Shown here: positions 17,101 through 23,068 of the stretch, piece by piece
Position numbering within the stretch: position 1 is the stretch's first letter
How the letters are laid out: each line of letters opens with the position of its first letter
Virus record (IMG/VR): IMGVR_UViG_3300044614_001887
Span: 1-42,245 of that record
DNA: 42,245 nucleotides
Source of the DNA: a virus
Strand: one strand, 5' to 3'
Program-made: the position numbers and the translations under genes
Notes under the pieces: generated by a model
What the model saw: only the letters and a program-made list of their open reading frames with translations
Databases searched by the model: none
What the model was told of the DNA's origin: nothing

Positions 17101-17345
17101 CGGACCACGACGATATGGCTTTCGATGCCATCACGCTCGACCCAGACACTGACGAGCAAGCCTTGGCATTGAGCGAGTCTAACTACGAAGGACCGGAAGA
17201 TTATTCACTGAAAGCCTCCGTGCGTCTCCGCGCCTCTGGATTCGAAGCTCGCTACCGCACGCTGCGAGGCCGCCCCACACTCCGCCAAATCACCGCTGAC
17301 GCCCAAGTCTCTCCCGGCGCGATGCGAACCCACACCATCAAATAA
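14157..17345 (+). CDS. Tail nozzle-like protein carrying a seven-repeat beta-propeller
   Basis: A 1062-residue protein. The N-terminus (FLGMASRLNPLQLQPGMVQY, ENMRLDRGVAQTRKG) and later sections (IATYFNNQVVVARGRDEILV, RNSIYLAT, SDRGVFRLD, NQQWESKD) fit the distal tail tube or nozzle of short-tailed phages. Inserted at ~246-520 are seven ~40-residue repeats of the form L-N-A-V-W-G-T-x-x-x-N-x-Y-A-V-G-x-x-G-T-I-L-R-x-N-G-T-x-W, enough for a seven-bladed propeller. Three 'HGYxxxxxxxISGAxxxxYNGxWxIxxVTxTxFxY' modules (near residues 95, 530 and 820) are also present. The propeller probably projects from the tail and binds a surface ligand. The start is directly after the previous stop. Confidence 0.75.
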   Translation: MPDDQTIVEGDAGFLGMASRLNPLQLQPGMVQYCENMRLDRGVAQTRKGAKRVANEISLPGDFQFVRSTGASMTLAADRSITITRSGTTATATIASGHGYAANDLLNIRGATPDDYNGDWFITNVTATSFSYTLPSDPGVNASGSIFANKGPIIKQVYEGGIFASGLYSSPRLDNASEYIVLAGPSSAFLWKQNGSVISKSYPTTDTILSTDDVSILQAFDKLYILRDRAEPKIRISGITQTGGTLNTLRDIWLFSTTSMIAVGDLGTILSYNGKIWAAQVTGTDEGINAIWAANATNAWAVGNNGTILRWNGASWTAQTSDTTENLLAVWGTSASHVVAVGTNGTILIYNGTSWSPQTSNTALTLRGVWGTAANNVYAVGDTGTILRWNGTAWATLTSGTTDSLNAVWGTGSTNIYAVGASGRIVRSTNGTAWTSLTSGVTDTLNAVWGSGTTNIFAAGNGGRLLRSTDGTTWVALTSGTTGDLYGVRGSASTNLAAAGSAGTILLSTNSTTWTAVVRGVATATSAAPHGYKVNEAVRISGVVDPATLPEGVTTSEAYNGEFIIRSVPSTTTFTYSVPGTTFALAAGAMFSQRVQPSLIWDGDPDTNFTRVNIGTLASLNSLSFIGMPSTAIATYFNNQVVVARGRDEILVSDVFDGETYDAILKTFRANAGSNDYIVAVHPFAEQQLLIFCRNSIYLATAALDASGNIDPVNSSLMLLTNEVGCAARRSVVTAGTAVFFLSDRGVFRLDSQFDLKLRGNTKPLSDEISDQIARINTNAITKSCAAYYDNRFYLAVPLMGDDKPVTSLIRPNLATNTARATVAKHGYKAGQFITISGAVQDAYNGTWAISNVTTNTFDFVVQNLPDSPATGTILANRGATAPTTVFIYNMLNQQWESKDTYNFPLDGFIVATFGKERRLFANSVNGRLYLLDESADGYDDTQTADDQFEYVEGTLLTRRYTWGTPSPKRIHRLQANVLTTTDHDDMAFDAITLDPDTDEQALALSESNYEGPEDYSLKASVRLRASGFEARYRTLRGRPTLRQITADAQVSPGAMRTHTIK

Positions 17346-17347
17346 CC

Positions 17348-17986
17348 ATGGCCACACTCACTAAAGGTAAAACTTTCACATCCAACGAAGTCGTCACTCC
17401 GACTAAGCTTAATGATTTGGTCGATAAGGCAACCATCTCGGGAATCGTCGATGCGGACATCTCGGCCTCCGCTGCCATCAGCCAAGCCAAAATCGGCACC
17501 ATCTCCACCGCTGGCAAGGTCAGCGGCACGGCGATCACCTCTGGCAATATCTCGACCTCTGGAAGCATCTCGACTTCCAGCAACCTCTCGGTCTCGGGCA
17601 CCTCAACCCTCACCGGAAATGTCACTATTTCCACCGGCAACCTCAGCGTCGGTAGCGGCTATATCTCAGGCAAAATCAATCCGAACTGGATCAGCAAAAC
17701 CAACGCCAACAACAACGAAACCGTTTCTGACGGCGACCTCATCTCCGCCGATACTCGGTCGGCAGCTTTTACACTCAGGCTGCCGGCGAACCCGTCCAAG
17801 TTTCATCAAGTCATATTCGCCGATCACTACAAGACTTGGGATCAAAGTGGAAAGAACCTCACAATCGACCGCAATGGGAAGCTCATCGAAGGGCTGGCGG
17901 AAAACCTTACCTGCAATGTGGGCGGGAAGCAATTCACTCTCCGCTATGAAGAAGCCACGATTGGCTGGAGAATTTACACCGTATGA
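17348..17986 (+). CDS. Tail fibre protein
   Basis: A 212-residue protein. It begins TLTKGKTFTSNEVVTPTKLN, a common phage fibre opening, then a Ser/Thr/Gly repetitive stalk with near-repeats (GNISTSGSISTSSNLSVSG, GNVTISTGNLSVGSG). The C-terminal domain has AAFTLRLPANPS, LTIDRNGKLIEGLAENLTCN and LRYEEATIGWRIYT, the pattern of fibre tip domains that pack as trimers. The gene starts two bases after the nozzle stop and overlaps the next gene by four. Confidence 0.7.
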   Translation: MATLTKGKTFTSNEVVTPTKLNDLVDKATISGIVDADISASAAISQAKIGTISTAGKVSGTAITSGNISTSGSISTSSNLSVSGTSTLTGNVTISTGNLSVGSGYISGKINPNWISKTNANNNETVSDGDLISADTRSAAFTLRLPANPSKFHQVIFADHYKTWDQSGKNLTIDRNGKLIEGLAENLTCNVGGKQFTLRYEEATIGWRIYTV

Positions 17987-18585
17987 AACTAAACTCGTAT
18001 TATCCAGAACCTATCTCGGCGTGGGCCTTTATCGAAGGAGCTATCCCAGACATTGGAACAAGTGGTGTCACTTTCTCACGCATTAGCAGCACCGTGGTGC
18101 AAGTGAATAAAACTGCCCATGGTTTGCAAGATGGCTGGTTTGTGACTTTTGACGCTCTTACCGGAGCGCAAGCGTATTTGAATGGAACTTGGCCAATTTC
18201 AAGTAGAACCGAAAACTCTTTTCAGTTTACGATCAGCGGAGCCACGGTGCCTGCGGGCACTCTGACGGTGGCCAATGGAATGCCCACACGCATTCGGAAA
18301 TCCTTCAATGTGGCTAAAGCGGGCCGAATAGCAAATGGCCGCTACAAAATATATTTTTCCAATGCAATGGATGACAGTGATTTTATCGCAATCGGCAATG
18401 CCGTGTATAACGGTCAAGCATATAATGGGGATCTTTGGAATGAAAATTTATATTTAGAAACAAATATCGGGGTCGGAATGATAGCCCAATCAACATCATT
18501 TATTACAATGCAAACATCTTATTGGAACAGGTCAAACTACAATGTCAAAGACCTCCATATCGCCGTCATAGGGGGCATCAACTAA
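17983..18585 (+). CDS. Candidate receptor-binding/tip protein
   Basis: A 200-residue, beta-rich protein that is AT-richer than the surrounding genes. It carries a fourth copy of the module seen in the nozzle-like protein (AHGLQDGWFVTFDALTGAQA, YLNGTWPISSRTENSFQF) at ~45-85. The C-terminal half is rich in aromatic and Asn residues (YNGQAYNGDLWNENLYLE, YWNRSNYNVKDLHIAVIGG). Position after a fibre gene and local base composition suggest a variable receptor-binding tip. ATGA overlaps the fibre stop, and its own stop overlaps the next start. Confidence 0.55.
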   Translation: MKLNSYYPEPISAWAFIEGAIPDIGTSGVTFSRISSTVVQVNKTAHGLQDGWFVTFDALTGAQAYLNGTWPISSRTENSFQFTISGATVPAGTLTVANGMPTRIRKSFNVAKAGRIANGRYKIYFSNAMDDSDFIAIGNAVYNGQAYNGDLWNENLYLETNIGVGMIAQSTSFITMQTSYWNRSNYNVKDLHIAVIGGIN

Positions 18586-18980
18586 TGCTCCCTTGGGAAC
18601 GAGCCCGCAACTGGCATGACGATCACACCACAGAATCTTTTGAATCGCTCCTCGGCTGGCACATGGCCCACGGCCTCGTTTTCAACACCCCGCAAGTTTT
18701 CCTCCTCGCGCACGAAACCCACTACTCCCCAGACACCAACACCATGACCTACGACCTCCCCCCCAACGCCTGGTTCGTCGAACTCGCCGCCGCGACCAAC
18801 CACGCGAATCCCGTCCGCGAATTTCTCCGCGTTGCCACCCGCCCGCAAGAGTGGGCCATCTGGCACCGCCGCAACTCCTTCGAGCCCCACGCCTACCCAT
18901 GGGCCAAACTCGCCCGCCGCGTTGGTCTTGGAGGGACGACCTCCGTGTCGTCCGTAGCTCACGAAAGGGGGGTAGAGTAA
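18585..18980 (+). CDS. Hypothetical protein, Trp/His-rich, 131 aa
   Basis: ATG 18585 overlaps the previous stop (TAATG); an earlier in-frame ATG at 18522 would overlap the previous gene by 64 bp. The sequence is unusually rich in W and H: LPWERARNWHDDHTTESFES, LLGWHMAHGLVFNTPQVFLL, and later TRPQEWAIWHRRNSFEPHAY. I recall similar small proteins near internal virion genes in other phages but know no function. It directly precedes the virion-type gene that leads into the YcaO cassette, and its stop overlaps that gene's start. Confidence 0.6.
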   Translation: MLPWERARNWHDDHTTESFESLLGWHMAHGLVFNTPQVFLLAHETHYSPDTNTMTYDLPPNAWFVELAAATNHANPVREFLRVATRPQEWAIWHRRNSFEPHAYPWAKLARRVGLGGTTSVSSVAHERGVE

Positions 18981-20002
18981 TGGGTGGCAAAGGACCTAAA
19001 AAACCAAAGATGCAGCCGGTGCCCGAGGCCGCCGAGCCGCTGGACTATGAGAAAATGTTCGCGGCAGCGCGGGAGAACTCGCGCCTCATCAGTCAAGACC
19101 AGATCGACCAACTCAAAGCGGCCTATCCCGAGTTTGAAAAGCTCCAACTCGGCACGATTGATAAAGTCTCAGCCAACCTCAACAACGAATCCTACCGCGA
19201 AGCCAAGGCCGGACTGGATGCGGTAGACCCCCGCAACAACGCAATCTCGAAGCAACTTAACGCCTCCGCCCTAGCCGATCTTCAACTCGGACGCGCTTTA
19301 AGCCCCGAGCAAGAACGCGCCGCCACCCAAGCTGCCCGGGCCGGAATGTCCGCCCGTGGCCTCGGCGTCGGCAACGCTGCCCTCGCCGCCGAAGTGCTAA
19401 ACCGTGACGCCTTCGCCAGCCAGCGCGAAGCGCAACGCCGCACCTTTGCAGGCGCTGTCATGGCTGACACGAATCAGACCGCTCTCAATGTCGCCAACCA
19501 GCGAATGAACTACGACCCCTACCAGCGGGCCTTTGCCCCCGGCGCCTCCTTTGGGCAAGGGTTGAGCGGTCAAGCGGGCGGAATGGTCGGCCAAGCCTAC
19601 GGAACAGCTCTTAATACAGTTACAAACACAAATTCATTTAACGCCAACATGCTTGAATCCCGCCGCAACACGGTGCAAAACAACAACGCCGCCCTCCAAA
19701 GCGCCTACATGGGAGCCAAGGCCAGCGACAATGCCGCTAACATGGGCCTCCAGGGAGCCGCCATGGGAGCCAGCGCCGTCATCGGAGCCGCCGCCGCTGC
19801 CTGCTGGATCGCCCGCGCCGCCTTCGGCACGGCCACCACCCGGTGGAAGGACTACCGCCGCGCCATGCTCCGCCATGCCAGCGACCGCACCATCCGACTC
19901 TACTGCCAGCACGGCCAAGCCATCGCCGCCGCAATCACCACCCCCCTCCGCCGCCTCGCCGCCCGCCTCACACTCCGCACACTTCAATGGTCCTGGAACT
20001 AA
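18980..20002 (+). CDS. Virion-type protein with CFI-box-like C-terminal Cys domain
   Basis: A 340-residue protein. The first ~240 residues are helical and low in aromatics (LDYEKMFAAARENSRLISQD, RAATQAARAGMSARGLGVGN), like internal virion or injection proteins. A small-residue hydrophobic stretch (GLQGAAMGASAVIGAAAAA) leads into Cys275-Trp-Ile-Ala-Arg-Ala-Ala-Phe-Gly. A 60-residue end follows with W..YR...L......RLYCQHG..IA..I..PLRR. This resembles C-terminal 'CFI-box' domains (CFIATAAYG...FRD..L...Y...). It ends 16 bp inside the YcaO gene, so the two are translationally coupled. I infer it is the best substrate candidate for the cassette. GGGGGG lies upstream of the start. Confidence 0.7.
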   Translation: MGGKGPKKPKMQPVPEAAEPLDYEKMFAAARENSRLISQDQIDQLKAAYPEFEKLQLGTIDKVSANLNNESYREAKAGLDAVDPRNNAISKQLNASALADLQLGRALSPEQERAATQAARAGMSARGLGVGNAALAAEVLNRDAFASQREAQRRTFAGAVMADTNQTALNVANQRMNYDPYQRAFAPGASFGQGLSGQAGGMVGQAYGTALNTVTNTNSFNANMLESRRNTVQNNNAALQSAYMGAKASDNAANMGLQGAAMGASAVIGAAAAACWIARAAFGTATTRWKDYRRAMLRHASDRTIRLYCQHGQAIAAAITTPLRRLAARLTLRTLQWSWN

Positions 20003-21159
20003 CAGAGAAAATCCGGCTCGAAGGAGCCCAACGCGCCTGCACGCCAGAAGAAACTCTGGAGCGCATGCGCCCGCATTTCCACACCGCAGGCATTACCCGC
20101 CTCGCCGAGATCACCGGGCTCGACCGCATCGGTATCTGTGTGGCTCAGTGTATGCGGCCCGACGCCATCGTTCTGGCCGTGGATTCCGGCAAAGGAGCCA
20201 CCATCGAAGCCGCCAAATGCTCGGCGATGATGGAGGGCTTCGAGCGCCATGTCGGTGAGACCAGCCGCCCGCCACACACCCTGGCCTCCGCCGCACAACT
20301 CGGCGACCTCGCCGAGACCCGCCTGCCCATGATCAAAGGCGCGGTCTTCCACCCCTATGCCGTCATGCCATGGACCGAGGTTTTGGGTCTGCGCAGCGGA
20401 GCGCCCCGCATGGTGCCCACCGACGCCGTGCGACTCATCGCCCGCCCCGATCCCGCTCCGCTGACCAGCATGCCCTTTGCCTACACCAGCAACGGCCTTT
20501 CCTCCGGCAATACCTACGCCGAGGCCGTCGCCGGGGGGCTCTACGAGTGCATAGAGCGCGACTGCACCGGCATCGCCCAGCGGCGCTTGCAGGATTTTCC
20601 ACGCGTCGATCTCGACACCATCACCGACCCCACCGTCTCCCGCCTCGTCCGCACCCTGCGCGAGGCCGATGTCACCCCGGTCCTCATCGATGTCACCAGC
20701 GACATCGGCGTGCCCGCCTACATTTGCTACCTCATCGACTGCGACAAAGGATTTGGCGTCAACAAAGGCTACGCCGCCCACCTCGACCCCGCCATCGCTC
20801 AAGCCCGCGCCATCACCGAGACCATCCAAGCCCGCGCCGTCTGGATCGCTGGGAGCCGAGACGATTTCTTCCACCACCTCCACGAGAAGGTCAAATCCAC
20901 GGACTCCGCTGCGGTCCTCGCCCGCCTCTACAAGCACGCCACCATCAGCGCCAACGCCCACCCCGACCGCTCCGGCGAGACCTTTGAGGAGGACATCGAC
21001 ACCCTCCTCTCCATGCTTGAAGCCGCCGACATCCCCGAGCCGCTGGTTTACGAATTTGACCACCCCTATCCCTGCTCCGTCGTGCGAGTCATCGTGCCGA
21101 CCCTCGAAGGCTACACCTTCGACTACGCCCAACCTGGCCCCCGCGCTCTTTCCAAATGA
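19987..21159 (+). CDS. ycaO: YcaO-domain ATP-dependent cyclodehydratase/thioamidation enzyme
   Basis: A 390-residue protein covering essentially the whole YcaO fold. Visible motifs: PEETLERMRPHFHTAGITRL (20-39), VDSGKG (65-70), first Mg/ATP E-x-x-E pair E83/E86 in SAMMEGFER, SNGLSSGNTYAEA (168-180), second pair E187/E190 in ECIERD, and RAITETIQAR (274-283). YcaO enzymes use ATP to activate a backbone amide; with TfuA partners they install thioamides. The C-terminus PGPRALSK lacks the PxPxP end of azoline-forming members. The ATG chosen overlaps the upstream virion gene by 16 bp; no Shine-Dalgarno is evident, so coupling is expected. The stop overlaps the sulfur-carrier start (ATGA). Confidence 0.92.
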   Translation: MVLELTEKIRLEGAQRACTPEETLERMRPHFHTAGITRLAEITGLDRIGICVAQCMRPDAIVLAVDSGKGATIEAAKCSAMMEGFERHVGETSRPPHTLASAAQLGDLAETRLPMIKGAVFHPYAVMPWTEVLGLRSGAPRMVPTDAVRLIARPDPAPLTSMPFAYTSNGLSSGNTYAEAVAGGLYECIERDCTGIAQRRLQDFPRVDLDTITDPTVSRLVRTLREADVTPVLIDVTSDIGVPAYICYLIDCDKGFGVNKGYAAHLDPAIAQARAITETIQARAVWIAGSRDDFFHHLHEKVKSTDSAAVLARLYKHATISANAHPDRSGETFEEDIDTLLSMLEAADIPEPLVYEFDHPYPCSVVRVIVPTLEGYTFDYAQPGPRALSK

Positions 21160-21422
21160 CACTCAAAGTTGCTGACTTCCACACCCGCTTCACCGACGGC
21201 CTGCGCGAAATCATTTGCCCTGCGAAATCCATGGAAGAGCTCATGGATTACCTGGCCAAGAGCTTTCCCGCCTACCACGCCGCCATTTACTCCGAGGGAA
21301 AAATCCCCCGCTTTTACATAGTTTTCCGAAACGACGACGACATCCGCTACCTCGATGGCATGAAGACCTCTCTCTCCGAAAACGATACCGTGACCATCAT
21401 GACCGCATTCGCCGGAGGCTAA
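21156..21422 (+). CDS. ThiS/MoaD-like beta-grasp sulfur carrier protein ending Gly-Gly
   Basis: An 88-residue protein. The pattern is that of ThiS/MoaD-family carriers: opening strands (TLKVADFHTRFTDGLREI), the helix 'SMEELMDYLAKSFPAYHAAI', a 'FYIVFRNDDDIRYLDGMKT' stretch like 'VxVNDEDIRFLxGLxTPL', then 'LSENDTVTIMTAFAGG'. The C-terminal diglycine is where such proteins are adenylated and converted to a thiocarboxylate by E1-like enzymes. No E1-like (ThiF/MoeB) gene is in this genome, so host enzymes would have to charge it. It lies between YcaO and TfuA (4 bp overlap, 3 bp gap). TfuA proteins are known to release sulfide from a thiocarboxylated ThiS-type carrier. Confidence 0.88.
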   Translation: MTLKVADFHTRFTDGLREIICPAKSMEELMDYLAKSFPAYHAAIYSEGKIPRFYIVFRNDDDIRYLDGMKTSLSENDTVTIMTAFAGG

Positions 21423-21425
21423 CCC

Positions 21426-22445
21426 ATGAAAATCTTCTTCGGCCCCACACGCCCCAGCAATATCCCAGCCGATGCCGACCTCCGGCCCCCGGCCCAGCAA
21501 GGCGACATCGCCGCCGCCGCGCTCGAAGGGCCAGACACCCTCATCCTCCTCGACGGATTTTTCCACCAAAGCCTCGCTCCCTGGCACAAGGAGATCCTTT
21601 TTGCCATCGAGCAGGGTTGCCGCGTCATTGGCGCAGGCAGCCTCGGAGCCCTCCGCGCCGTCGAGTGCGCCCGCTACGGAGCCGAGCCCGTCGGCCTCAT
21701 CGCCGAATGGTATGCCGACGGCACCTGCACCGACGACGCCGATGTCGCCGTGGCCCACGGCCCCGCCAGCGAGGACTACAAAAGCTACACCATCCCACTC
21801 GTCAACATCCGCGCCACGCTCGACGCCCTCTCCGCCGATGGGTTCCTCCCCACCGCCGAAGCCCGCCAGCACCTCGCCACCATCTCCCGCATCTACTACC
21901 CCGAGCGCACCTGGTCCGCCATCGAGTCCGTGCTCCCGGCATTGGATTTCCAAGCCCTCAAGCACAACCTCATCGACCAAAAAGCCAAAGACGCCGCCGC
22001 CGCCATCCGTCACGCCCAGCAGGCCCCGCCGCCCGCCACCCGCGATCTCCCCCGGCACATCCACACCGCCTATTTCACCGCCCTCCTAGCCAACGACCTG
22101 CCGACCAGCAACGGCCAACGACAGCACCACCTCGCCAGCGAGGCCGACCGCACCATCGCCACCGACCGCCACCTCGTCTCCGAGCTTGCCCAAATGCTCG
22201 GCATCGTCACTACACCAGACGACATCTTCGCCGCCAGCACCCGCATGTGGCACCGACTCGGAATCACCGACTCGGAAACCGCAAAAGCCTGGCTCGCCGC
22301 CAATGGCTGGACCGACCAGCAATGGTTCGCCCACGCCCAACGCGAAGCCCTCCGCCAAGCCGCCCGCGATTGGCACGCCGCCAGCGGAGCCTGCCTCGAT
22401 ACCGTCCCACTCACCCTCGCCCACAACCTCCTCAACCCAGCCTAA
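21426..22445 (+). CDS. tfuA: TfuA-like protein, YcaO partner for thioamidation
   Basis: A 339-residue protein. The first ~135 residues carry the TfuA core motifs in order: FFGPTRPS (4-11), PPAQQGD (21-27), LLDGFFHQSLAPWHKEIL (41-58), IGAGSLGALRAVECARYG (68-85), an acidic DD (103-104) and VAVAHGP (107-113). TfuA partners supply sulfur to YcaO by acting on a thiocarboxylated sulfur carrier and help it bind substrate. The C-terminal ~200 residues are helical (YFTALLANDLP, LASEADRTIATDRHLVSEL) and not part of the minimal core, perhaps a phage-specific substrate docking region. It begins three bases after the carrier stop and ends two bases before the next gene's start. Confidence 0.88.
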   Translation: MKIFFGPTRPSNIPADADLRPPAQQGDIAAAALEGPDTLILLDGFFHQSLAPWHKEILFAIEQGCRVIGAGSLGALRAVECARYGAEPVGLIAEWYADGTCTDDADVAVAHGPASEDYKSYTIPLVNIRATLDALSADGFLPTAEARQHLATISRIYYPERTWSAIESVLPALDFQALKHNLIDQKAKDAAAAIRHAQQAPPPATRDLPRHIHTAYFTALLANDLPTSNGQRQHHLASEADRTIATDRHLVSELAQMLGIVTTPDDIFAASTRMWHRLGITDSETAKAWLAANGWTDQQWFAHAQREALRQAARDWHAASGACLDTVPLTLAHNLLNPA

Positions 22446-22447
22446 CC

Positions 22448-23059
22448 ATGCAATACGCCCCCGCCGTCACCGACCGCTCCGCCGAGATTTATGCCCAAGG
22501 AGCCAACAACGCCACGAACATCCGAGCCCAAGGCCAAGCCAACTTCCAAAACTCCCTCACCTCGTCCTTCAACACCGCCATGGGGATGGTGAATAAGCGC
22601 ATCGAGAAGAACGAAACCGACAACGCTAAGATGGAGCAATCCATGGCATCGGGCCAAGCCATGATGAGCCTTTCCGATAACTACGGAGAGCAGGGTCAGA
22701 ATTTCAAAATGTCTCTTGGCAAAGCTCTCGAAGACACCAAAGGCAACCCTGATAAAATGTCCGGCGCAGTCATGGCCCACGCCGCTGAGTTTGAAAACAT
22801 GCAGAAACAGCAAACCGCTGCGAAGACCTACGAAGCCCTCGGCAACGCCTATGCAGGCAAAGCCGCTGCGACCGCAGCCGCGAAAGCTAATGCTCCGATG
22901 AAGATGAACTCCGAATCCATCCGCAGCATGGTTACTGAAGCCAAGGCCGCTGGATTCACCGACGACGCCATCAAAGCCAAGCTTGGGCAGCAATACGGCG
23001 AGTGGGCCGTGCGCTCCGTTTACCCGCCGCAGAATCAAGGCATTTGGATGGGGCAGTAA
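22448..23059 (+). CDS. Probable internal virion protein, 203 aa
   Basis: A helical, Ala/Gln/Met/Asn-rich protein: the start (QYAPAVTDRSAEIYAQGANN, then ATNIRAQGQANFQNS) is followed by 'MGMVNKRIEKNETDNAKMEQ' and an Ala-rich C-terminal part ending NQGIWMGQ. Low-aromatic, alpha-helical proteins of this kind placed before a giant C-terminal gene are typically ejected internal virion proteins. No enzymatic motif. Gaps of 2 bp to TfuA and 9 bp to the next gene place it in the same operon. Confidence 0.6.
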   Translation: MQYAPAVTDRSAEIYAQGANNATNIRAQGQANFQNSLTSSFNTAMGMVNKRIEKNETDNAKMEQSMASGQAMMSLSDNYGEQGQNFKMSLGKALEDTKGNPDKMSGAVMAHAAEFENMQKQQTAAKTYEALGNAYAGKAAATAAAKANAPMKMNSESIRSMVTEAKAAGFTDDAIKAKLGQQYGEWAVRSVYPPQNQGIWMGQ

Positions 23060-23068
23060 AATAGCCCC

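Noticed and set aside
19999-21162. 387-aa minus-strand open frame opposite YcaO
   Set aside because: Antisense of a strongly supported YcaO gene; composition is Gly/Val/Asp-rich and no motif is present.
19987-22445. A secreted thiopeptide or bacteriocin (RiPP) gene cluster
   Set aside because: No short precursor with leader peptide, no peptidase, dehydratase or transporter is seen nearby, and the cassette overlaps virion genes.
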